This document shows positions 45,089-55,671 of a stretch of 64,000 nt of DNA, piece after piece; the stretch's first letter is position 1; each line of letters opens with the position of its first letter. The translations under genes were made by a program, and so were the position numbers. Below the pieces are notes generated by a model, which had not been told where the DNA came from, did no database searches, and saw nothing but the letters and a program-made list of their open reading frames with translations. The DNA is taken from positions 496,001 through 560,000 of the forward strand of contig NZ_CABPSP010000003.1 of NCBI RefSeq assembly GCF_902459765.1, written 5' to 3'. The stretch comes from Pandoraea anapnoica (GTDB lineage: Bacteria > Pseudomonadota > Gammaproteobacteria > Burkholderiales > Burkholderiaceae).

Positions 45089-47925
45089 TATGCCGCGCTC
45101 CGGTGTTCGCCGCTGCCGAACAGATTCGACACGCAACGTCCGCAAAGGGTCGGGTGAGCGGGGTCTGCGCCCACGTCTTCGCGATAGTGCCAGCAGCGCT
45201 CGCATTTCTGATGCGTCGACGGCGTGACGACCACGCCTTCCTCGCCTTCCGATGCGACTTGCGAGACCTTCGCGGCCGACGTGATCAGCACGAAACGCAG
45301 GTCGTCGCCGAGGCTGGCCAGCACGTCGTACTTGCGACCCGAGACGCGCACGTCCACTTCAGCTTGCAGCGACGAGCCGATCTGCTCGGCGGCGCGCGCT
45401 TCTTCCAGCGCCTTGGTGACGTCGCCGCGCACCGTGCGCAGCAGATGCCACTTCTCGAGCAAACGCGTACCTTCCGCGACTTCCGGATAGGCGTAGTACG
45501 TCTCCGTGAAAATCGTGTCGTTGCCCGGCTGGAACACCTGCCACGCTTCTTCCGCCGTGAACGACAGGAACGGCGCCATCAGCTTCAGCAGGCCATGCGT
45601 GATGTGATACAGCGCGTTCTGCGCGGCGCGGCGTGCCGGGGCGTCCGGCGCGCTCGTATACAGACGATCCTTGAGGATGTCGAGGTAGAAGCCGCCGAGG
45701 TCTTCGGAGCAGAACGTCTGGAGCTTGGACACGACCGGGTGGAACTCGTAACGGTCGTAATGGCCGAGCACTTCGGTTTGCAGCGATTGCGACAACGCCA
45801 CGGCGTAACGGTCGATTTCCAGCCACTGATCCGCCGACATGGCGTGCTTCGCGTGGTCGTAGTCGGCCAGGTTCGCGAGCAGGAAGCGCAGCGTGTTGCG
45901 GATGCGGCGATAGCCTTCCGTCACGCGCTTGAGGATCTCGTCCGAGATAGACAACTCGCCCGAGTAGTCGGTCGAGGCCACCCACAGTCGGATGATTTCC
46001 GCGCCAAGCTTGTCGGCAACTTCCTGCGGCACGATGGTGTTGCCGATCGACTTCGACATCTTGCGGCCCTGGCCGTCGACGGTGAAGCCGTGCGTGAGCA
46101 GTGCCTTGTAGGGCGGACGGCCGTCGAGCATCGACGCAGTCAGCAGCGACGAATGGAACCAGCCGCGATGCTGGTCCGAGCCTTCCAGATACAGATCGGC
46201 CGGGAAGCCCAACTCATGCGCATGCGATCCGCGCAGTACGTGCCAATGCGTTGTGCCCGAGTCGAACCACACGTCGAGCGTGTCGCGATTCTTCACGTAA
46301 TCCTTGGCCTCGTCACCGAGCAGCTCGACCGGGTCGAGCGTTTGCCAGGCTTCGATGCCTTCTGTTTCCACGCGCTTGGCCACGGCTTCGAGCAGCTCGG
46401 GCGTGCGCGGGTGCAGGGCGCCGGTTTCCTTGTGGACGAAGAACGCCATCGGCACGCCCCATTGGCGCTGACGCGAAAGCGTCCAGTCCGGGCGGTGCGC
46501 GATCATGTTGTGCAGGCGTTGCTTACCCCACGACGGGAAGAACTCCGTCGCTTCGATACCGGCGAGCGCGATCTCGCGCAGCGTCTGGCCGTTGCCCGGT
46601 GCGCCGTCGACCGGCTTCACGTCCATGCCTGCAAACCACTGGTTCGTCGCGCGATAGATGATCGGCGACTTGTGACGCCAGCAGTGCATGTAGCTGTGCG
46701 TGTACTTGAACGAATGGAACAGCGTGCCCGCATCGCGCAGCGTGTCGACGATCTGCGGGTTGGCGTCCCAGATCGACTGGCCGCCGAACAGCGGCAGGCT
46801 GTCCTGATAACGACCATCGCCCAGCACCGGCATGCGGATTTCCGAATCCGGCATGTCGTGCGCCTTGCACGACACAAAGTCTTCCACACCGTAGGCGGGG
46901 GCCGAGTGGACGATACCGGTACCGGTATCTGTCGTCACATAGTCGCCGAGGTAGACCGGCGAGGTGCGGTCGTAACCAGCGTCGGCGGTGGCGAGCGGGT
47001 GACGGAAGCGGATCAGCGAGAGCGCTTCACCTTTGGTGCGCGCGACGATCTCGCCGTGCAGGCCGTACGTCTTCAGGCAGTCTTCGACGCGATCGGTCGC
47101 CAGGATCAGCAGGCCGCGCTCGGTCGAAACGAGAGCGTACTCGACTTCCGGATGGACGTTGAGCGCCTGGTTCGACGGGATGGTCCACGGGGTCGTCGTC
47201 CAGATGACGATGAACCCGTCTTCGCGCGGCAGCTTCGGCAGACCGAAGGCCTTGGCGACCTTTTCCGGTTCGGCGAAGGCGAAGCCCACGTCGATGGCCA
47301 GATCGGTCTTGTCCTTGTACTCGACTTCCGCTTCGGCCAGCGCCGAGCCGCAGTCGAAGCACCAGTTCACCGGCTTCAGACCACGATACACATAGCCGTT
47401 CTTCAGGATCTGCGCGAGCGCACGAAGCTCACCGGCTTCATTCGCGAAGTTCATGGTCTTGTACGGATTGTCCCAGTCGCCGAGCACGCCCAGACGCTCG
47501 AAGTCGGCCTTCTGGCGCTCGATCTGCACCCCAGCGTAGGCGCGCGCCTTTTCCTGCACTTCGCGCACCGGCAGGTGCTTGCCGAACTGCTTTTCGATCT
47601 GGATTTCGATGGGCATGCCGTGGCAGTCCCAGCCCGGCACGTAGGCGGCGTCGAAGCCCGCGAGGCTACGCGCCTTGACGATCATGTCCTTGAGGATCTT
47701 GTTGACCGCGTGACCGATGTGGATGTCGCCGTTGGCATACGGCGGGCCGTCGTGCAGGATGAACTTCGGACGGCCTTTGCTGGCTTTGCGGATCTTGTCG
47801 TAGATCTTCTTTTCCTGCCATTGCTTGACCCACAGCGGCTCGCGCCTGGGCAGGTCGCCACGCATCGGGAACGGCGTGTCCAGCAGGTTGACGGGGTATT
47901 TGCTCGGGGCTTTCTTTTCGCTCAT
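45088..47925 (-). CDS. ileS: Isoleucine-tRNA ligase
   Basis: Charges tRNA-Ile. The 945-residue class I synthetase has HIGH (69-72, in [13 protein letters not shown]), KMSKS (near 622, [11 protein letters not shown]), the editing domain between, and a C-terminal zinc-binding region with [10 protein letters not shown] and [10 protein letters not shown]. Length is as in E. coli. It lies between ribF and lspA, the classical ribF-ileS-lspA order. Confidence 0.98.
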   Translation of the reverse strand: MSEKKAPSKYPVNLLDTPFPMRGDLPRREPLWVKQWQEKKIYDKIRKASKGRPKFILHDGPPYANGDIHIGHAVNKILKDMIVKARSLAGFDAAYVPGWDCHGMPIEIQIEKQFGKHLPVREVQEKARAYAGVQIERQKADFERLGVLGDWDNPYKTMNFANEAGELRALAQILKNGYVYRGLKPVNWCFDCGSALAEAEVEYKDKTDLAIDVGFAFAEPEKVAKAFGLPKLPREDGFIVIWTTTPWTIPSNQALNVHPEVEYALVSTERGLLILATDRVEDCLKTYGLHGEIVARTKGEALSLIRFRHPLATADAGYDRTSPVYLGDYVTTDTGTGIVHSAPAYGVEDFVSCKAHDMPDSEIRMPVLGDGRYQDSLPLFGGQSIWDANPQIVDTLRDAGTLFHSFKYTHSYMHCWRHKSPIIYRATNQWFAGMDVKPVDGAPGNGQTLREIALAGIEATEFFPSWGKQRLHNMIAHRPDWTLSRQRQWGVPMAFFVHKETGALHPRTPELLEAVAKRVETEGIEAWQTLDPVELLGDEAKDYVKNRDTLDVWFDSGTTHWHVLRGSHAHELGFPADLYLEGSDQHRGWFHSSLLTASMLDGRPPYKALLTHGFTVDGQGRKMSKSIGNTIVPQEVADKLGAEIIRLWVASTDYSGELSISDEILKRVTEGYRRIRNTLRFLLANLADYDHAKHAMSADQWLEIDRYAVALSQSLQTEVLGHYDRYEFHPVVSKLQTFCSEDLGGFYLDILKDRLYTSAPDAPARRAAQNALYHITHGLLKLMAPFLSFTAEEAWQVFQPGNDTIFTETYYAYPEVAEGTRLLEKWHLLRTVRGDVTKALEEARAAEQIGSSLQAEVDVRVSGRKYDVLASLGDDLRFVLITSAAKVSQVASEGEEGVVVTPSTHQKCERCWHYREDVGADPAHPTLCGRCVSNLFGSGEHRSAA

Positions 47926-48093
47926 GGATGCAACGCTATCGAATTTTGGGTATCGGTTGTGGGGCGCTTGCGCCGGAGGCGTTGCCGGGGCCTTATCGAC
48001 CTTGTGGGCCGTGAAGGGCGGCGTCCGGGCAGGTGCCAGAGACGGCTGCGGGCCGCGCGCGAGGCGCTGGGCGCCGGCGCACGCGGGCGAAGA

Positions 48094-49086
48094 TCAACTA
48101 ATTCGGTCGGTCGCCGAGGTGGCGAAGTCGCGTCTTGCACTCGGACCATTGGCGTCGAGCGCATGGGCGAAATAGGCGCGGGCCTCGCGCGTGTCCTGCG
48201 CGATGGCAGCTTCGAGCTCGGCCAATCCGTCGAATTTCGCTTCGTCACGCAGTTTCTGCAAAAATTCCACGCGCACCAGCTTGCCGTAGCAATCGCCCAC
48301 GAAGTCGAGCAGATGCACTTCGAGCAGCACGCGACCGGAATCGTCCACGGTCGGGCGCAGGCCCAGGCTCGCCACGGCGGGCAGCGGTTTGTCCGCCAGA
48401 CCGTGCACCTGAACGACGAAGATGCCCGTGAGGGCCGGGTGCTTGTGCGCGATGCGCAGATTGAGCGTCGGGAAGCCCAGCTTGCGGCCGAGCTTCATGC
48501 CGTGCACGACGTGACCGGTGATCGCGTACGGACGGCCGAGCAGCGCGTGGGCGCGCTCGAAGTTGCCGTCGGCGAGCGCCGCACGCACTTCCGAGCTGGA
48601 AATGCGCACACCGTCGTGTGCGATGGTCGGCATCTGCTCGACGACGAAGTCGAAGCGACGGCCGGCGTCGCGCAAATATTCGATGTCGCCCGCGCGCTTC
48701 GCGCCGAAGCGGAAATCGTCGCCCACCAGCAGCCAGCGCGTGTGCAGGCCGTCGACGATGATGTTGCGCACGAAGTCTTCGGGCGACTGGCCGGCGAAAT
48801 GGGCGTTGAAGTGCTCCACCACGAGACGGTCGACGCCGTGCGAGCGCAGCGCTTCGAACTTGTCGCGTAGATTGGAGATGCGGGCAGGCGCCCGGTCGGG
48901 CATGAAGTATTCGCGGGGATGCGGCTCGAACGTCATCACGCACACCGGCAAGCCGCGCGCAGCCGCCGCCGCGCGCACGCGCGCGAGCAGTGCCTGGTGG
49001 CCCAGATGCACGCCGTCGAAATTGCCGATCGTCAGCACGCAGGGCGCTTTGCTTTGCGCGTTGGGTAGACCCCGGAAGACTCGCAC
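48094..49086 (-). CDS. ribF: Bifunctional riboflavin kinase / FAD synthetase
   Basis: Makes FMN and FAD from riboflavin. The 330-residue protein has the adenylyltransferase domain (VLTIGNFDGVHLGHQALL, cited in part; TFEPHPREYF; DFRFGAKRAGDI) and the kinase domain (GHVVHGMKLGRKLGFPTLNL, cited in part). The C-terminal tail after about residue 312 is not conserved-looking. A 168-nt gap separates it from ileS. Confidence 0.96.
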   Translation of the reverse strand: MRVFRGLPNAQSKAPCVLTIGNFDGVHLGHQALLARVRAAAAARGLPVCVMTFEPHPREYFMPDRAPARISNLRDKFEALRSHGVDRLVVEHFNAHFAGQSPEDFVRNIIVDGLHTRWLLVGDDFRFGAKRAGDIEYLRDAGRRFDFVVEQMPTIAHDGVRISSSEVRAALADGNFERAHALLGRPYAITGHVVHGMKLGRKLGFPTLNLRIAHKHPALTGIFVVQVHGLADKPLPAVASLGLRPTVDDSGRVLLEVHLLDFVGDCYGKLVRVEFLQKLRDEAKFDGLAELEAAIAQDTREARAYFAHALDANGPSARRDFATSATDRIS

Positions 49087-49288
49087 GATAAGGAAGCGTC
49101 TACAGGACGTTGAGTGATGAAATAGCCGCGCGGCGTGGCCGGGAGGGTCTGGCGGCCTGTCGCGCCCGGGGACAACCGGTCGACACAGGACGCTCGAACC
49201 GACATTGCGGCGCCGCAGAACGTTGAATTATAAACGCTTCGGGGCCATCGCGGCGCGGATCGCGCTGTCTGGTGCGCCGCGCCAATGA

Positions 49289-49294
49289 TAAAAT
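49289..49294 (+). promoter_or_regulatory. Candidate -10 of purN (leaderless transcript possible)
   Basis: TAAAAT ends 6 nt before the purN ATG. Transcription would begin at or very near the start codon, and no Shine-Dalgarno sequence is visible. Confidence 0.4.
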
Positions 49295-49300
49295 CCGGCG

Positions 49301-49960
49301 ATGAAGAACATTGTCATCCTGATTTCCGGACGAGGCAGCAACATGCAGGCCATCGTCCGGGCCTGTACCGCAGAAGGCTGGCCGGCCCGCGTGGCCGCCA
49401 TCATCGCTAATCGTCCCGACGCCGAAGGCCTGACATTTGCCCAGGAAAACGGCATCCCCACGGCCGTGGTGCCGAGCCGCGGCAAGACCCGCGAAGATTT
49501 CGACGCCGAACTGGCCGCCGAGATCGACCGCCACCAGCCCGATCTGGTCGTGCTTGCCGGGTTCATGCGTATTCTCACGCCGGAATTCACTGGCCGCTAC
49601 GCCGGACGCCTCATCAACATCCATCCGTCGCTGTTGCCTGCATTCCCGGGGCTGCAAACGCACGCCCGCGCACTGGAAGCCGGCTGCAAGATCGTCGGGG
49701 CAACGGTGCATTTCGTGACGGCCGAGCTGGACCACGGTCCGTACGTGCTGCAAACCGCCTTGCCCGTGCGCGACGGCGACACGCCCGAGACACTCGCAGA
49801 GCGCATTCTGCCCCTGGAGCACATCATTTACCCGCGCGCCGTGCGCTGGTTCGTGGAAGACCGTCTGGTCATTGCGCAGGGGCGCGTGACGCTGACCCCG
49901 CGTGCTGACGGCACTTCCGATTCACAAGATTCGCAATGGCTTTTTGGTGAGGACGCATGA
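49301..49960 (+). CDS. purN: Phosphoribosylglycinamide formyltransferase
   Basis: Third step of purine synthesis, using 10-formyl-tetrahydrofolate. The 219-residue protein begins MKNIVILISGRGSNMQAIV and has the catalytic Asn-His-Asp set in INIHPSLLPAFPG and the later ATVHFVTAELDHGP. It overlaps the next gene by 4 nt (ATGA). The C-terminal 20 residues are a hydrophilic tail (DGTSDSQDSQWLFGEDA). Confidence 0.96.
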   Translation: MKNIVILISGRGSNMQAIVRACTAEGWPARVAAIIANRPDAEGLTFAQENGIPTAVVPSRGKTREDFDAELAAEIDRHQPDLVVLAGFMRILTPEFTGRYAGRLINIHPSLLPAFPGLQTHARALEAGCKIVGATVHFVTAELDHGPYVLQTALPVRDGDTPETLAERILPLEHIIYPRAVRWFVEDRLVIAQGRVTLTPRADGTSDSQDSQWLFGEDA

Positions 49961-51468
49961 GCACCCGCCCGACCCAGCGCCGCGATGGCGCCAATCAATC
50001 CGGTCACCGCTCCGGCGGCCGTTCCTCCGATAACCGTCAGTCGTCCAAGGGCGGCAATGGTGGTAATGGCGAGCGCCAGGAGCGCTACGTCCGTCCCGAC
50101 AAGTACGACCGCTCGCGCTACGAGCGCCGTCCGGACGCCCCGGTCGGCGGCACCGGCATGCGTGGCGAGCGTCTGCCCCCGGCGCTGTTCGAACACACGC
50201 AACGCCTGCTCGGCAGCGTGCTGACGTTCACCGGCCCGGCCGACACGCTGGTCAGCACGTACTTCCGCGCCAACGACAAGCTGGGTCACCGCGAGCGTGG
50301 TGTGCTGGCGGAGACGGTCTTTGCCATTCTGCGCCGCAAGCTCGAATTCGGTCAGCACGCCGTGAGCGGCACGGGCTCGCAGGAGCGCCGACTGGCGCTG
50401 CTCGGACTGGCCTTCACTCGGGGCATCGCGTCGGTCGAACTGGTCGCGACGCCAGAAGAAGCCACGTGGCTTGAACACGTCGGTCAGATCGATCCGGCCA
50501 GCCTCGCGCCGCGAGTGCGTACTAACTTGCCGGCGTGGCTGTACGACCGTCTGGCCGCGCGTTTCGACGCCACCGAACTGGAAGCGCTTGCCGCTGCACT
50601 GAACCAGCCTGCGCCGCTCGATTGCCGCGTAAACCTGATCAAGGCGAACCGCGACGACGTGCTCGCTGGGCTGCGTGAAAGCGGGTTCTCGGCCGAGCCG
50701 ACGCCGATGGCACCCAACGGCATTCGTCTGGCGGGCAAGCCGGCGTTGCAGAAGCACCCGCTATTCATGTCCGGTGCCATCGAAGTCCAGGACGAAGGCA
50801 GCCAGTTGCTGTGCCAACTGGTCGCACCGCGTCGGGGTGAGATGATCGTTGACTTCTGTGCAGGCGCTGGCGGCAAGACGCTCGCCATCGGCGCGGCCAT
50901 GCGCTCGACCGGGCGTCTGTATGCATTCGACGTGTCGGAGAAGCGTCTGGCCAAGCTCAAGCCGCGTCTGGCGCGCAGCGGCCTGTCGAACGTCTATCCG
51001 GTGATGATCGACAGCGAGAACGACAGCAAGATCAAGCGTCTGGCGGGTAAGATCGACCGCGTGCTGGTCGACGCGCCGTGCAGCGGGCTCGGCACGCTGC
51101 GTCGCAATCCAGACCTGAAGTGGCGTCAGTCGCCGCAGTCGGTCGAAGAACTCACGCAAAAGCAGACGTCCATCCTCGCGAGCGCCGCGCGCCTCGTGAA
51201 GCCGGGCGGACGCCTCGTATACGCGACATGCAGTGTGCTGACCGAGGAGAACAGCGCGATTGCCGAGGCGTTCCTCGCCGCGCATCCGGACTTCGTGCTG
51301 TTGCCTGCGAACGAATTGCTGGCGGCGCAGAAAATCGGACTCGACACGGGCAAGTACCTCGAACTGCTGCCGCACCGCAACGCGACCGACGGCTTTTTCG
51401 CCGCCGTGTTCGAGCGTCGTCCGGCTGCCAAGGCCTCAGTCGTGTCGTCAGCTAGTATCGACGAATAA
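49957..51468 (+). CDS. RsmB/NOP2/Sun-family RNA 5-methylcytosine methyltransferase
   Basis: The 503-residue protein has a disordered basic, Gly/Ser/Arg-rich N-terminus of about 65 residues, a helical RNA-binding domain and a SAM-dependent methyltransferase domain. Motifs are FCAGAGGKTLAIGA (SAM loop), DAPCSGLGTLRRNPDLKW with the release Cys, and YATCSVLTEEN with the catalytic Cys. The target may be 16S rRNA C967 (RsmB) or another rRNA site. It overlaps purN by 4 nt. Confidence 0.9.
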   Translation: MSTRPTQRRDGANQSGHRSGGRSSDNRQSSKGGNGGNGERQERYVRPDKYDRSRYERRPDAPVGGTGMRGERLPPALFEHTQRLLGSVLTFTGPADTLVSTYFRANDKLGHRERGVLAETVFAILRRKLEFGQHAVSGTGSQERRLALLGLAFTRGIASVELVATPEEATWLEHVGQIDPASLAPRVRTNLPAWLYDRLAARFDATELEALAAALNQPAPLDCRVNLIKANRDDVLAGLRESGFSAEPTPMAPNGIRLAGKPALQKHPLFMSGAIEVQDEGSQLLCQLVAPRRGEMIVDFCAGAGGKTLAIGAAMRSTGRLYAFDVSEKRLAKLKPRLARSGLSNVYPVMIDSENDSKIKRLAGKIDRVLVDAPCSGLGTLRRNPDLKWRQSPQSVEELTQKQTSILASAARLVKPGGRLVYATCSVLTEENSAIAEAFLAAHPDFVLLPANELLAAQKIGLDTGKYLELLPHRNATDGFFAAVFERRPAAKASVVSSASIDE

Positions 51469-51487
51469 CAAGAACAGATAGAAGGAT

Positions 51488-52930
51488 ATGGCGATGCAGG
51501 AAAGTCCGGCTTTCGCGAGGTTGGTGCGCGATGTCGTTCGCGACTTCGGCGATCCGCAGATCATCTGGCAGATCGTCGCACTTGTGGGCGCGCTCGCCGT
51601 CGCCCTCGTGTTGCGTCGCTGGATGATCGGACGCCTCGACCGCCATTTCGAGCGCGTCGCACCTGCACGCCGCGCGGGCTCGTCGAGCCTGCGCCGCTCG
51701 TTCTTCCCGATGTTCGGCTGGATGTGCGTGGCGCTCACGCGCGTGGTGCTTCAGGAATACACGCATGTCTCGCTGCTGATGCTCGCGGAAGTCCCGCTGT
51801 TCGGCACCGCGCTCATCTATCTCGCGTTCTACTTCGCCCGGAGGCTGTTTGCTTCGTCGCCCCATGCCTCGGGCCTGCTCAAGGTGTTCGAGCGGGTGTT
51901 CACGACGCTCGCCTGGTTCTCGATGCTCGCCTACGTGCTGGGCGTGCACGACGACATTCTCAAGTGGCTTGCCAGCGTGAAGTTCGCTGTCGGCTCAAGC
52001 CATCTGACGCTGCTCTCGATGCTGTCCGGCCTGCTCTGGATCGGCGTGACGCTGGTGCTGGCGATGTGGGTCGGCTCGCTGATCGAAGACCGGATCATGC
52101 GCACGACCACGCTCGACGGCAACCTGAAGGTGGTGCTCTCACGCGTGGTCAAGGGCCTGCTGACACTGATCGCCGTGCTCGCGACGTTGTCGTTCGTCGG
52201 CATCGACATCACCGTGCTGGGCGTGTTCGGCGGTGCGCTTGGTGTGGGGTTGGGTTTCGGCTTGCAGAAGATCGCCTCGAACCTCGTGTCGGGCTTCATC
52301 ATTCTGCTGGACCGCTCCGTGCGCATCGGCGACCTGATTACCGTGTCGACGTATCACGGCACCGTCTCGCAAATCAACACGCGGTACTCGGTCGTGCGCG
52401 GCCTGGACGGTGTCGAAGCGCTGGTGCCGAACGAGCAACTGGTGACGAACGTCGTGCAGAACCATTCGTTCACCGAGACCCGTGGCCGCGCCAAAGTCAA
52501 CGTGCAGGTGGCCTATAGCGCCGATGTCGAACTGGCGATGTCGCTCATGCTAAAGGCGGCCGAAGACATTCCCCGCGTGCTGACGGATCCGCCACCCTCG
52601 GCGCTGTTGCTGAACTTTGGTGCCGATGGGATGGATCTGGAAATGGGATTTTGGGTCCAGGATCCGGCGCAAGGCAGCGGGGGGATACGTTCCACCATCA
52701 ATTTGCGGATTTGGCGCACATTTCGTGAACACGGTATTGAAATTCCGTATGCACAGCGCGAAATACGTATCCTGAACGACTGGGCGGACGGGATTCCTGC
52801 GCAAGCCCCCCATCTGCCGGTCGACGGCACCGTTTCACCGGACGGCGCGCGCGAATTGCCGAATTCGGCCAATGCGACGCCGCAAACGCTCTTGCCACAG
52901 GCGGATGACGACGGAAAGACGGCCCGATAG
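51488..52930 (+). CDS. MscS-family mechanosensitive channel protein
   Basis: The 480-residue inner-membrane protein has five or six N-terminal helices and the MscS pore and beta domain: GGALGVGLGFGLQKIASNLV (pore helix), SGFIILLDRSVRIGDLITV, and IPYAQREIRIL near the C-terminal alpha/beta end. It is larger than MscS itself, with extra N-terminal helices and a hydrophilic tail of about 50 residues. It follows the methyltransferase gene at 19 nt. Confidence 0.9.
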   Translation: MAMQESPAFARLVRDVVRDFGDPQIIWQIVALVGALAVALVLRRWMIGRLDRHFERVAPARRAGSSSLRRSFFPMFGWMCVALTRVVLQEYTHVSLLMLAEVPLFGTALIYLAFYFARRLFASSPHASGLLKVFERVFTTLAWFSMLAYVLGVHDDILKWLASVKFAVGSSHLTLLSMLSGLLWIGVTLVLAMWVGSLIEDRIMRTTTLDGNLKVVLSRVVKGLLTLIAVLATLSFVGIDITVLGVFGGALGVGLGFGLQKIASNLVSGFIILLDRSVRIGDLITVSTYHGTVSQINTRYSVVRGLDGVEALVPNEQLVTNVVQNHSFTETRGRAKVNVQVAYSADVELAMSLMLKAAEDIPRVLTDPPPSALLLNFGADGMDLEMGFWVQDPAQGSGGIRSTINLRIWRTFREHGIEIPYAQREIRILNDWADGIPAQAPHLPVDGTVSPDGARELPNSANATPQTLLPQADDDGKTAR

Positions 52931-53247
52931 ACTTTTTTCCCTAAGCCGATGGGTTGACCTGCGACAAATTGCGTGGCTGCGAGGCGACACACGGGCAACG
53001 GTCCGTCGGGTAAAATACGTCCCAAACCATAAAACCAGACGTTCACTGGCACGTTTTCCGCCCATATCGCACCGGCATCCGCAACTTGCCGTCCTCCAGC
53101 GAATCGAAGCGTCAAGCGAGCGCAAGAACGAGACCTGACGCGACGGCCTATGTCCACATCGGCCGCATCGGCCCGACAAGACAAGACACGGCACATTTCG
53201 ATGCTTTGCCGTGATGGCTACCGTATTGATTAGTTTGGAGTGATATT
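52931..53247. other. 317-nt spacer between the MscS and desaturase genes
   Basis: No gene is supported. A TAAAAT at 53011-53016 could be the -10 of the desaturase promoter; no strong hairpin is visible after the MscS gene. Confidence 0.45.
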
Positions 53248-54444
53248 TTGCTGGACAGTCTCCTTGGATTTCTCTCGACCGGCCTGCTCGACTGGAGCGG
53301 CTGGAAGATCTTCTTCTACACGTTGGCCGTCACCCATGTGACGATCGCCGGTGTGACCATCTATCTGCATCGTTGCCAGGCGCACCGCGCGCTCGACGTG
53401 CATCCGATCGTCGCCCATTTCTTCCGTTTCTGGCTGTGGATGACCACGGGCATGATCACGAGCGAGTGGGCTGCTATTCACCGCAAGCACCACGCCAAGT
53501 GCGAAACGCCGGAAGACCCGCACAGCCCGCAAACGCGCGGCCTGTGGAAGGTGCTGGCCGAAGGTGCCGAACTCTATCGCGCTGAAGCGAAGAACGAAGA
53601 AACGCTGCGCAAGTTCAGCCACGGCACGCCGAACGACTGGATCGAGAACAACATCTACAAGCGTTACCCGATTCTGGGTATCAGCATGATGATGATCATC
53701 AACATCGCACTGTTCGGTGCCCTCGGTCTGACCGTGTGGGCTGTGCAGATGGTGTGGATCCCGTTCTGGGCCGCCGGTGTGATCAACGGTCTGGGCCACT
53801 ACTGGGGCTATCGCAACTTCAATTGCGCCGACGCGTCGACGAACCTGCTGCCGTGGGGCATCATCATTGGCGGCGAAGAGCTGCACAACAACCACCACAC
53901 GTACGCCACGTCGGCCAAGCTGTCGAACAAGTGGTACGAATTCGACATCGGCTGGCTGTACATCCGTACCCTGTCGTTTGTGGGCCTGGCCAAGGTGAAG
54001 AAGGTTGCGCCGACGCCGAAGCTCGCAAAGATCAAGGCGGCATGCGACGACGATACCTTGCAGGCCGTGCTTTCGAACCGCTATGAAGTGATGGCGCGTT
54101 ACGCGAAGACTTTCCAGCGTGCCTACGGCGAAGAGCTGGCGCGCTTCAAGGACAAGCGTCAGCATGGCGAATATCAGTTGTTCCGCGGTGCGCGCAAGTG
54201 GCTGCATCACGACGAAGCATCGCTGCAAGAGCCGCAGAAGCAGCAACTGGGCGAGATCTTCGCGCACAGCAACGCCGTGAAGACGTACTACGAACTGCGT
54301 CGCGAACTGGCCGGTATCTGGGACCGTTCGAACGCTTCGCGCGAGCAGCTGCTGGGTCAGTTGCAGAACTGGTGCCATCGCGCCGAGCAGAGCGGCATTC
54401 ACGCATTGCAGGAATTCGCGACGCGTCTGCGCCGCTACGCGTGA
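53248..54444 (+). CDS. Membrane fatty acid desaturase (acyl-CoA delta-9 type, TTG start)
   Basis: The 398-residue di-iron membrane desaturase has its three histidine clusters: His41-x4-His46 (HRCQAH), His78-x2-His81-His82 (HRKHH) and His213-x2-His216-His217 (HNNHH). Hydrophobic helices lie around 20-40, 55-75 and 145-185, and a cytoplasmic C-terminal region of about 150 residues follows. It would introduce a double bond into acyl chains and adjust membrane fluidity. A GGAG site 7 nt before the TTG at 53248 supports this start. Confidence 0.88.
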   Translation: MLDSLLGFLSTGLLDWSGWKIFFYTLAVTHVTIAGVTIYLHRCQAHRALDVHPIVAHFFRFWLWMTTGMITSEWAAIHRKHHAKCETPEDPHSPQTRGLWKVLAEGAELYRAEAKNEETLRKFSHGTPNDWIENNIYKRYPILGISMMMIINIALFGALGLTVWAVQMVWIPFWAAGVINGLGHYWGYRNFNCADASTNLLPWGIIIGGEELHNNHHTYATSAKLSNKWYEFDIGWLYIRTLSFVGLAKVKKVAPTPKLAKIKAACDDDTLQAVLSNRYEVMARYAKTFQRAYGEELARFKDKRQHGEYQLFRGARKWLHHDEASLQEPQKQQLGEIFAHSNAVKTYYELRRELAGIWDRSNASREQLLGQLQNWCHRAEQSGIHALQEFATRLRRYA

Positions 54445-54482
54445 ACGGGTTCAGCCAGAAATCTGTTTTTGACGCATAATCG

Positions 54483-54506
54483 AAACCCCGCCACGGCGGG
54501 GTTTTG
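54483..54506 (+). terminator. Intrinsic terminator of the desaturase gene
   Basis: AACCCCGCC, a 2-nt gap and GGCGGGGTTTT form a tight stem with T-run, about 40 nt after the stop and just before nadA. Confidence 0.8.
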
Positions 54507-54537
54507 TCATTCCAGGTCCCCCTCGGGCCACGCGAAA

Positions 54538-55671
54538 ATGAATGCCTCACTTAAATCCGTAGAATTCGAGCGCCCCGCATCGAGTGGCGCCACGTGCGTA
54601 GCCCACGCCTGGGCACGTGTCCCGGAGGCGCCGTCGCAGGAGGAACGCGCGGCGCTCAAGGCCAAGATTAAGCGTTTGCTCGTCGAGCGGGACGCCGTGT
54701 TGGTGGCGCACTATTACGTCGATTCCGACCTTCAGGATCTCGCCGAAGAGACCGGCGGCTGCGTGGCCGATTCGCTCGAAATGGCACGTTTCGGCCGGAA
54801 TCACGCTGCCAAGACACTCGTGGTGGCTGGCGTGCGTTTCATGGGCGAGACGTCGAAGATTCTGAGTCCCGAAAAGCGCATTTTGATGCCCGATCTCGAC
54901 GCGACCTGTTCGCTCGATCTGGGCTGCCCGGCAGACGAGTTCGCCGCATTTTGCGATGCGCATCCGGATCGCACGGTCGTCGTCTACGCGAACACGAGTG
55001 CAGCCGTGAAGGCGCGTGCCGACTGGATGGTGACGTCGTCCATCGGCCTCGAAATCGTGGCGCATCTGCACGCGCAGGGTAAGAAGATTCTCTGGGCACC
55101 GGACCGCCATCTGGGCAGCTACGTCCAGAAGCAGACGGGTGCCGACATGTTGCTCTGGCAGGGCGCTTGTCTCGTGCACGACGAGTTCAAGGGCACCGAA
55201 CTTGAGCTGCTGCGCCGTGAATACCCGAATGCCAAGGTGCTGGTGCACCCGGAGTCGCCTGCGGCGGTCGTTGAGCTGGCGGACGTGGTCGGTTCGACGT
55301 CGCAGATGATCACGGCGGCGCAGACGATGGATGCCACCGAGTTCATCGTGGCCACCGACAACGGCATTCTGCACAAGATGCGTGCCGCAGCGCCGGGCAA
55401 GCGCTTTATCGAAGCGCCGACGGCGGGCAACAGCGCCACGTGCAAGAGCTGTGCGCATTGCCCGTGGATGGCGATGAACAGCCTGCAAAATCTGGCCGAC
55501 GTGCTTGAGACCGGGGCGAACGAGATTCACGTCGATCCGGAGATCGGCCGTCGCGCCCACACCTGTATCGACCGTATGTTGACGTTCGCTGAAGCGCGCA
55601 AACAGAACGTGCGCGCAAGCGGTGATTTCGCGCGCGACGGCGCACTCTTTTCCGGTGTAGGCCCCGCATAA
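54538..55671 (+). CDS. nadA: Quinolinate synthase
   Basis: Condenses iminoaspartate with dihydroxyacetone phosphate to quinolinate with a [4Fe-4S] cluster. The 377-residue protein has [20 protein letters not shown] (cited near residues 56-75), [18 protein letters not shown] and cluster-type Cys in [10 protein letters not shown] and [14 protein letters not shown]. The ATG at 54538 was chosen; a longer upstream frame runs through the desaturase terminator and is not plausible. Its stop overlaps nadC (TAATG). Confidence 0.96.
   Translation: MNASLKSVEFERPASSGATCVAHAWARVPEAPSQEERAALKAKIKRLLVERDAVLVAHYYVDSDLQDLAEETGGCVADSLEMARFGRNHAAKTLVVAGVRFMGETSKILSPEKRILMPDLDATCSLDLGCPADEFAAFCDAHPDRTVVVYANTSAAVKARADWMVTSSIGLEIVAHLHAQGKKILWAPDRHLGSYVQKQTGADMLLWQGACLVHDEFKGTELELLRREYPNAKVLVHPESPAAVVELADVVGSTSQMITAAQTMDATEFIVATDNGILHKMRAAAPGKRFIEAPTAGNSATCKSCAHCPWMAMNSLQNLADVLETGANEIHVDPEIGRRAHTCIDRMLTFAEARKQNVRASGDFARDGALFSGVGPA

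Noticed and set aside
45004-48870. Very long open frame on the plus strand (about 1288 codons) across lspA, ileS and ribF
   Set aside because: It is antisense to three clearly functional genes. Long antisense frames are expected in GC-rich codon usage, and its product is Arg/His-rich without domains.
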